Positions 56,871 through 64,000 of a stretch of DNA of 64,000 bases are shown here, one piece after another. Both the position numbers and the translations under genes were made by a program. Under the pieces are notes generated by a model. That model was not told where the DNA came from. It saw only the letters and a program-made list of their open reading frames with translations, and ran no database searches. Location of the stretch: contig RPFO01000213.1 of the NCBI GenBank assembly GCA_009746045.1, positions 3,885,179 through 3,949,178 of the forward strand. The letters run 5' to 3'. Every line of letters begins with the position of its first letter. Position 1 is the first letter of the stretch. The stretch comes from Mesostigma viride. Lineage: Eukaryota > Streptophyta > Mesostigmatophyceae > Mesostigmatales > Mesostigmataceae.

Positions 56871-58148
56871 CAAGTTATTAGCCATCAAATTAACCCGTGT
56901 TTTTTTACAACGCGATACATCGCGTTGTAGGGTTAGAACGCGATGTATCGCGTTGTAATCTGACACGTGGCAAACCTATTAAACATGCGATTTTTGGTCT
57001 GAAACTTTCAACATAGGTCAGAAACATCTCATAGAATTCAAGAAAAAATCCTGGTATTTTTGGTATTTTTTTTGTGACAGCTGCAAACAAATATGTACCA
57101 CTGGAATCAGGCATTTTCGCGGGACGAAGGTGAAGACGACGGCGATGGCGGCAGGTAGATCTCGCCAGTTTTCGCGCGAATTTCAGTGGCTGTTGGGTGG
57201 CACGACCATGATGATGCGTTCAAAGGTTGATTTATAATTAGGTTTCTACGAGTTTGTTGAGGTACTGGTGGGGCAAAGGAAACGTAGTTTTTTCCAGTTT
57301 CTCACCCAACTTTCATGCGGAAACCCTGGAAACCGGCATACATATTATTACGTCAAGACTCGGGTCTGCTGCGGCACCATGCTTGGTATTTCCATGGTGT
57401 TTTGACTTCTTAACACATGGTTATTCATTCCGAACGCCCGGACTCTCGGCTAAACCGAGATTTGTGCAGACTTTTATTGGGTAGCTCCGGGCATGATGGT
57501 GCCTGCAAATAGCGTAAGGCGTGACCGTGGCTATTGCTACGGTATGCTGTATTTTCCTGGAAATGGCCTCTGCCACCGGCTCAATAGTGCTTGCAGGCGT
57601 AAGTATATCGTGTTTCTACCTAGTTTCTGCCAGTTTTCCACTTATTTCTACCGACCTCTGCCCAGCCTCTCTAAGACCGCCATCCTACTCGACGTTGCTT
57701 GCATGTCAGCCATAGCAGTTTGCAGTTGTGCAGTATTTAGGTGCTGTATACGTCGTCAAGCCGTGCATATATCGTGAGGATTGGATGTTGATGGTTTATA
57801 CTGCGTTGATTGTGCAAGAAGATCAGCTAGGTGCCCATAATCATGGTGTATAATCATGTGTTGTTAGCATCTTGCCACCATTTGCTAGCATGCATTCCAG
57901 CGTCATCTTTGCCTGCATGTAGGCTCATGGATCACTCAACCTATCCAAGCCTTGCATTACACGTGCCTCTTTCTTTCAGTGTTGCACGCGTTATGGAATG
58001 AAAACCCAGCACCTCCGTTCCCACGAGGCATGTGCTCAACACGTTGTGAGAGTGGATGATGCTTTGGCTATGGCTGCCTGATTCAGTCATATTAGGTCAT
58101 CCAGTCATGATGTTTGATGCATGTTTGATGCTGTATAACTTATACAAC

Positions 58149-60483
58149 CGGCCCTTCGGCACCTCGCTGACAAGCTGCCCGCGGCCGGGGCCCTACTGCC
58201 CCCCCGCCGCCCGCCCCGCTTCACCAGCCTGCACCGGCTCCCCGCCGTCATCCAGGCCCGGCAAGCCCTGCGCGACAACAGCGACCCCGCCCGCTACGCC
58301 CGCCTCAAAGCCGATTACCACTCGGCCATCCGGCAGGCGACCAAGGAGCAGGAGGCCCTTCATGTCCGAGAGTACTTCGCCCACCTCAAGGACCAGCACG
58401 GCAAGTACGCCTGGACCCGCCTGCGTCACGCCCAACGGCCCGCCGGCGGCGCGCAGCCGGCGCCGCGGACGCTCTCTGGCTCACCGCAGCAGCAGCTCGA
58501 CCAGTGGTATTCCTCCCAGTCCCGGCTGCTCGGCGCCCCCCCGCCGCCTCCGCCGCTTGGCCCTCTGGCGGCCGCACGCCTGGCAGTAGCACCTGCGGAC
58601 GTCCCTGCGCCGCCCACGCCGCCCGCCGCTGAGCAGGACTACACGTACCCAGCCCTGACGGAACCCCTGGCCGGCCCCAACGAGCTCCCGCCGTTCACCG
58701 AGCTCGAGCTGAGCACCGCCGCCAAGCAACTCCGCTTCTATGCCGCCGTTGGACCTGACCAGCTCCCAGCCCCGGTGATTAAGCTGACGGCGCTCACGGG
58801 GTTCCTGCTTGACGTCTGCAACCGGATCCTGCTTGCCGACGCGCCGCCGATTCCTGAGTGGCAGCACAGCTACCGTATTATGCTGTACAAAAACAAAGGC
58901 TCCCCTGACGACCCCGCCAACTACAGAGGAGTGTGCATCCAGAGCGCCGCACTTAAGTTGTTCATGCGCATGATCCTCAACCGCCTTCGTTCTGCTCTCG
59001 ACTGTCACCTTGGGGAAAGTCAAATGGGCTTCCGTCCTGGGCGCAACACCGTCATGGCCATCTTCGTCGCACGTCGCCTCTTCGAGGAAATCGCTCTCCT
59101 GCAATCTGGTGAGTTTCCCGCAATCTTGATCTTCGTCGACTTCATCAAGGCTTTTGATTCTGTCCTCTGGGACGCTCTATGGGCTGTACTTGCTCGCGCT
59201 CGCGTCCCCACTCCCCTGATTACCGTCATCCGCACGCTGTATGAGGGGTCGACCACTTCGGTGCGCACTCAACACGGCATTACCCCACCATGCCCACTGC
59301 AGACCGGCGTCTGGCAGGGTTGCGTCCTGTCGCCGTACCTGTTTATTATTGTAGTGGATTATGTTATGCGCCAGGCACGTGCTCGCTTTGCTAGCATTGC
59401 AGGCCGTGCCCCTGGCCTAGCGATCACGAACGAGCTTGGGGAAGGGGGCCGACTAACAAGCAGAATTTACTAGCTGACCTCATTTATGCCGACGACATCA
59501 CGCTCATCGAGAAGCCGGAGTCTGCCCAACTTTGGCTGGACTGCCTGGCGCTCGAGGCTCGGGCGGTTGGTCTAGAAATCAGCCCCAAAACGGAGGCCCT
59601 GGCCCTCGGCATGGCAGGGCCCCCACCCACACTCCGCCTCTTAGACGATGCGGAGGTCAACTACCCTCCTTCAGGCCGCTTCAAGCTGCTCGGCAGTTGG
59701 CTTCCCGACTGCGAGGACGACATGACGACACGGATCGGCATGGCGTGGGCGCACCTCCATGACCACCGCCGCTGGTGGAGCAACCCCGCCCTACCCCGAA
59801 TCGTCAAGCGTGACCTCTTCAAGGTCGTCATTCTGACGATCCTGACCTACGGCGCCGAGACGTGGGCACTGACGCAGGAGCTGGAGCAACGACTCGACGG
59901 CGCCGTCACCAAGATGCTGCGCCAGGCCCTTAACATCCCCTTTGGTTTGCACATTAGTAATGAGGATTTGTACGCTGATTTGCCCTATGTTTCCCACATT
60001 ATTAGGCACAGGCGCCTGGGCCTAGCCGGGCACCTGGCCCGCACAGATCAGGTAGATACATCAGATAGACTAGCTGGCACCAAGCCCGCCCAGCCTGGGC
60101 GATATGTCCTCACCTGGCGTGCCCCCGGCCGCGCGCGGCAGGGTCGCCACCCGTGGACTTTTCGTGATAGACTCGGCATGGACATGTGCTACACTAGACG
60201 TGACGGGCTCACCCCCGGGCAGCCTCCTGGTTTGTCTGTAATATGGAGGCAGATGGTGCGCAAGGATAGATGGCAAGTAGTGATGAAGGAGACCACCCCC
60301 AAGCCTGTGGGGGCTCCGCGTGTGACCAAGTATGGCATTCATAGCGATTCGGGCCGCGGTGCCCACACCCCTGTAACTAGGACCTAGATAGCTTATACCA
60401 TCCATTCCATCCCATGTTCCCCTCCCACTGAGGACTTATGCTCACGTGACGCAGTCACGTGTCTATTAATTAATTAATTAATT
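58149..60483 (+). mobile_element. LINE copy with near-complete reverse transcriptase, 12-bp target duplication
   Basis: Flanked by AACTTATACAAC at 58137-58148 and 60484-60495. It is truncated at the 5' end within ORF2 and ends with a TCACGTGACGCAGTCACGTG hairpin and a (TTAA)n tail. Of the LINE copies in the window, this keeps most of ORF2. Confidence 0.95.
58151..60387 (+). pseudogene. LINE ORF2 reverse transcriptase, one frameshift
   Basis: Open from 58151: a connecting region (ARLKADYHSAIRQATKEQEA), then RT motifs MLYKNKGSPDDPANYRG, MGFRPGRNT, FVDFIKAFDSVLWD (first catalytic Asp), GVWQGCVLSPYLF, ending in a stop at 59473. The next frame starts LLADLIYADDITLIEKPE (YADD) near 59470, then SGRFKLLGSWLPD, VILTILTYGAETWALTQ and RLGLAGHLARTDQVDT, and stops at 60387. 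A single one-base shift near the G/C-rich run at 59440-59470 separates the halves. The endonuclease domain is missing through 5' truncation. No RNase H domain was recognised. Confidence 0.9.
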
Positions 60484-60996
60484 AACTTATACAACACCTA
60501 TTTTCAACGTTTTGACCCTCCAAGCTCACTATGGCCCCGTTTATGGGGCTCGTGTCGTTGCGTAATGTTGTGAAGGGCTCTCATGTTTCCCACTGCGTTG
60601 TACTGCGTTGTAATTGTGATGCCAATGAAAAATAGCTCCAGTGGCCCAATGGGCCTGAGTTTTGTTTCACAGAGCCTGCATATGTTGCCCATAGCTCGTG
60701 CAAGAAGCCAGATTTTTTTCATGAACCATTTGTGAATAAGCACATGACTTGTGACCTAGGGTCAAGAAATCGCGGTCATGGTCAGACCCCCCTGTATTCA
60801 AACCAGTGTATCTCTCTAATGAATAAGCATTTTGTAGGTCTGAGTAGCTCAAAAAAAATCCTTTGATTTATGGGCTTTCAGGAAAGTATATACATGACCA
60901 TGAAAAAAAAATTTTCCTTAGGTGCTATACGCGTTCTAAAAAAAGCTTACAACGCGATATATCGCGTTCTAATTAAAAAAACACGGGTTAAATTGA

Positions 60997-61528
60997 GTTG
61001 AGGAGATAAACGTACCCACATGCTTGCTCGCCTAAGTACCTCAAGCATCATTCATGATGCATGCACGCAAAATGATAATTGAACGGCATTACATCATACA
61101 GCACTTTCCACTGAACATGGTTCCCATGAGGTACACGTACTGTGTGTACTCAGTCCATATGTATATGTTACCCATTGAAATATGACAGTTCACTCATGAA
61201 TGTTGGACGAACATTCATTCCCAAACGGCAGGTTGTCTCACGATTGATCATTCCCTCGCCCTTGGCAACCACTGCATGCGTGGCTGCAGAACACTTGGCC
61301 TGTGGTACCCTTTTCATGTTATCAAAAAGTAAGCTTGATGCTCCTTTACATCGATGAGCTTCTGCACAGGGTCGGGTGTGCCAAATGTGCATCTCTTGTC
61401 GGCATGGGTTGACCCGCCCGTGTGCCATTATGCTCCAACACACCTAGTCCAAGCCAAATGTTCACACCCTACTCCAACTCCTAGTCCAACACTTCTGCGT
61501 ACACGTTATCCGATACCCCTATCTAGTC
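60997..61528. other. No gene seen
   Basis: Short frames only; the sequence is of ordinary composition. A GGTTGTCTCACGATTGATC word near 61231 resembles the dispersed TTGTCTC motif. Confidence 0.5.
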
Positions 61529-62914
61529 CTAGTCCAGCAGCCCCGGGTAGATCACAGGGCTCCCTAGCTTGCTGATGCTGATGTTGCGGCAGAACTCTGC
61601 TAAGGGGACGGGGGACAGCTGCAGTTCCGCCGGTAACAGGTTGGCCATGGCTGTGGGGATGCCGACATGAGGCAAAGGGCCGCAGGAAAAACAAACACTC
61701 GAGTCCAGACAGATCACAGACATGAGGCAACTTGTCAACCATATTCTGCCAACATGGCGGTCAATGGTGGATTCATGCCAAACCAAGCAAGCACCAACCC
61801 ATGGGGACGACAGACCCTGAGCAGCTGCCCGTGCGTTGTCACCCAGCTTAGATCTGCCCGTACGCGGACACCCACATGTAAACGTTGAAACTTGCAGCAA
61901 AAAGCACGTGCATGCCACATGCAGATTCCACAACGAAAGGTCTTCAGCGGCAATTCTATATGTGGTTGCCTTGCTGGGATAAACCTTTGCCCCCAGTGCA
62001 AGAAGTGCCTTGCCTTGGGGTGACACCTGCCAGCCCCGTCTCGCCCTATGCAAAGGATATGTCCTGGTAGACAACTCAGCGCATACTAGTTGCTAGCTAT
62101 CTACTCAAGCAAACTGCTTAGTTGATGACTGTGTATAATCTACGTTTGTTTACATGCACGGAGGGGCGAAGGCACTAAGGGGGCACAACGAGCCAAGCCT
62201 GAGCATGACCGACACATTACAAACGACGCAAGAGGCATGAAATGGGAGCATGCCTTGGCCGGCCCTCCCCAGCGCAGGAGCAACAGGCATGTGACAAGGG
62301 GAAAGTTCGGGACAACCAGAGCGGTAGAATCAAAGAAAGATTACAGACTGGATTTTACAACCACATCAAACAACCCATCAACAGCACCAAACCAGTCATT
62401 CAAACCCTAACTTGCCCCGCCCAGGCACACTTTAGCTCTTTGATAACTTGACAGTTTCGCAATCCCACTGGTATGACGATAGCCTCCTGAAGAAGCGCTG
62501 CGTGCCATAAGACTGCCCTTTTCAATAGTCGTTCACGAAAGCCCTTGGTCATCACTACAGATTTGTTCTGGGCGCCAACCACTGCATGACTCTTGTAATC
62601 CCCTCCCCACCCTTCCCCACCCAGAGTGTCCAAACTCCAACGTAGCCTTCTACCCGAGTATACCACTCACTTTCTCGGTACTTGTCGTACTCCAGCGTCA
62701 GCGTGGGGTACATGGCCGTCACGTTGGGTGAGCGCCAGGACCGGCGCGGGCGCCGGCCCCTGCCCCCCCCCTGCTGCAGTTGCTGCTGCTGCTGATCGGA
62801 TGTGCCTTCACCCTGGGACGCTTCCACCCCTGTGTCCCCCGGCTGCCTGGCGTTACATGCCTCCCCTTGTCTCGTGAGGCCAGGTCCCGGAGATGGGGAG
62901 TCGCCGCTGGCAGC
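61529..62914 (-). CDS. Partial gene model: two exons of an unidentified protein
   Basis: Two stretches look like real minus-strand exons. The upstream one, 62914-62654 (CACCAG acceptor, CGG|GTAGAA donor, phase 0 at both ends), codes for 87 aa: a Gly/Gln-rich low-complexity part, then SPNVTAMYPTLTLEYDKYRE. The last one, 61650-61529 (CCCACAG acceptor, phase 1), codes for NLLPAELQLSPVPLAEFCRN and ISKLGSPVIYPGLLD, then a stop. The phases do not join, so at least one middle exon is missing from the model (61651-62653 holds no exon I trust). The 5' part would lie beyond the microsatellite at 62957-63648. No family recognised. Confidence 0.35.
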
Positions 62915-62956
62915 CTGGTGGAACAAGGGGGGCGCCCATCGTAGAGATGTGCACAC

Positions 62957-62964
62957 GCACGTGT

Positions 62965-62998
<34 letters not shown>

Positions 62999-63018
62999 GT
63001 GAGTGAGTGAGTGAGTGA

Positions 63019-63089
<71 letters not shown>

Positions 63090-63155
63090 TGTGTGTGTGT
63101 GTGTGTATGTGTGTGCGCGTGTGTGTGTGTCTGTGCGTGTGTGTGAGAGAGAGAC

Positions 63156-63188
<33 letters not shown>

Positions 63189-63648
63189 CGGAGAGAGAGG
63201 TGGGTGAGTGGGAGTGAGGAAGTGAGCGAGTGAGTGAGTGAGTGAGTGAGTGAGTGAGTGAGTGAGTGAGTGAGTGAGTGAGTGAGTGAGTGAGTGAGTG
63301 AGTGAGTGAGTGAGTGAGTGAGTGAGTGAGTGAGTGAGTGAGTGAGTGAGTGAGTGAGTGAGTGAGTGAGTGAGTGAGTGAGTGAGTGAGTGAGTGAGTG
63401 AGTGAGTGAGTGAGTGCGTACGTGCGAGCGTGCGTGCGTGCGTGCGTGCGTGCGAGAGGGCGGGCGGGAGGGCGGGCGGAGGGCGGGAGGGAGGGAGGTA
63501 GGGAGGGAGGGAGGGAGGGAGGGAGGGAGGGAGGGAGGGAGGGAGGGAGGGAGGGAGGGAGGGAGGGAGGAGGGAGGGAGGGGGAGGGAGGGAGGGAGGG
63601 AGGGAGGGAGGGAGGGAGGGAGGAGGGAGGAGGGAGGGAGCGAGAGTG
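62957..63648. repeat. Compound microsatellite (GT)n, (GA)n, (GTGA)n, (GAGG)n
   Basis: Successive blocks: GT repeats with GAGT, a long GA run (63040-63087), GT again, GA again (63145-63190), about 190 bp of GTGA repeats (63228-63416), CGTG units, then about 150 bp of GAGG repeats. It is purine-rich on the plus strand throughout. The 376-codon minus-strand frame repeating LTHS is an artefact. Confidence 0.97.
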
Positions 63649-64000
63649 TGCATGTGTGTGTTAATGGATTAAACCTCATTTCCACATGTGAAAGACAGAA
63701 CTACATAATATCAATGAGACAACGAGCGCAGGCGTGACCTGGCGAGATTGAAGAGTCCATACCACAAGGAACCCTCGGTGCTCGCCTCTCTACTAGCCAC
63801 CATGCGCAAATTACGTGGAAGATCATCATTTAATACTAGTACACGTAAGAGTTATTGTCTATATATACACGTGAGTACGGGGCAGCGGCAACAGACAAAG
63901 ACACAAGGGAGAGACCGAGGGAGGCAGCGACTCCAAACAGGACAAGTGTCTTCACGTGCGGAGGGTTTAAACTGTGTGGCCAGTCAGGGGGGAGACCATC
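63649..64000. other. No gene seen at right edge
   Basis: Contains one minus-strand copy of the dispersed motif (about 63708-63735, ATATCAATGAGACAACGAGC) and otherwise nothing recognised. Confidence 0.5.

Larger units (their letters stand above)
56885..60996. mobile_element. DNA-transposon-like element with inverted ends, split by a LINE
   Basis: Left end TCAAATTAACCCGTGTTTTT (56885) and right end, inverted, TCAATTTAACCCGTGTTTTT (60996 inward). Both then carry the palindrome AACGCGATNNATCGCGTT: twice on the left (56909-56926, 56937-56954) and once on the right (60951-60968). Without the LINE at 58149-60483 the element is about 1.76 kb. Small frames at 57254-57777 show nothing recognisable, so it looks non-autonomous. 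Confidence 0.65.

Noticed and set aside
56885-56960. Hairpins near 56.9 kb as a transcription terminator
   Set aside because: The same palindromes with the same outer sequence occur in inverse order at 60.95 kb, so they are better read as element ends.
62555-63685. 376-codon minus-strand frame
   Set aside because: Mostly a translation of the compound microsatellite; only the part at 62654-62914 is kept as a possible exon.

Overview
The window is nuclear DNA from a repeat-rich eukaryote, probably of the green lineage and perhaps a large-genome green alga; the species cannot be fixed from sequence alone. The evidence is spliceosomal genes with GT-AG introns, a DExH-box helicase with CCCH zinc fingers in the plant DExH8 arrangement, GT29 sialyltransferase-like genes, many non-LTR retrotransposons (LINEs), and a very heavy load of tandem repeats. 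Exons are GC-rich, while intergenic DNA is AT-rich or low-complexity. No rRNA, tRNA or CRISPR was found.

Layout. 0-7.4 kb: a ~71-bp satellite, a ~30-bp minisatellite and non-coding DNA. 7.4-11.5 kb: a tandem array with a short hairpin motif, followed by a three-exon RNase H-fold transposase-like gene whose introns carry the same hairpin. 12-16 kb: LINE remnants, including an ORF1-only (HAL1-like) copy. 17.6-18.2 kb: a small three-exon membrane-protein gene (minus strand). 18.8-21.9 kb: an inverted-repeat-bounded region with a broken Myb/SANT-like ORF. 22.8-30.1 kb: a six-exon secretory-pathway gene joining a LamG/ConA-like lectin region to a divergent GT29 domain. 30.6-36.5 kb: an inverted-repeat element split by a LINE, a (GACC)n array, and a three-layer LINE nest. 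37.2-38.6 kb: a single-exon canonical GT29 sialyltransferase-like gene (minus strand). 39.6-54.6 kb: the nine-exon DExH8/CCCH helicase gene, with introns full of tandem repeats. 54.7-61 kb: (GGGAT)n satellites interrupted by a HAL1-like copy, then a DNA-transposon-like element split by a LINE. 61.5-62.9 kb: two orphan exons of an unidentified minus-strand gene. The end is a compound microsatellite.

Functionally, the two GT29-family genes lie about 7 kb apart. One keeps the sialylmotifs and the catalytic His/Glu pair. The other has a lectin-like front and has lost that pair, so it may be a glycan-binding pseudoenzyme. The helicase gene is an apparently intact RNA-metabolism gene. All gene models are my own reading of splice sites, phase and motifs; none is supported by transcripts or database searches.
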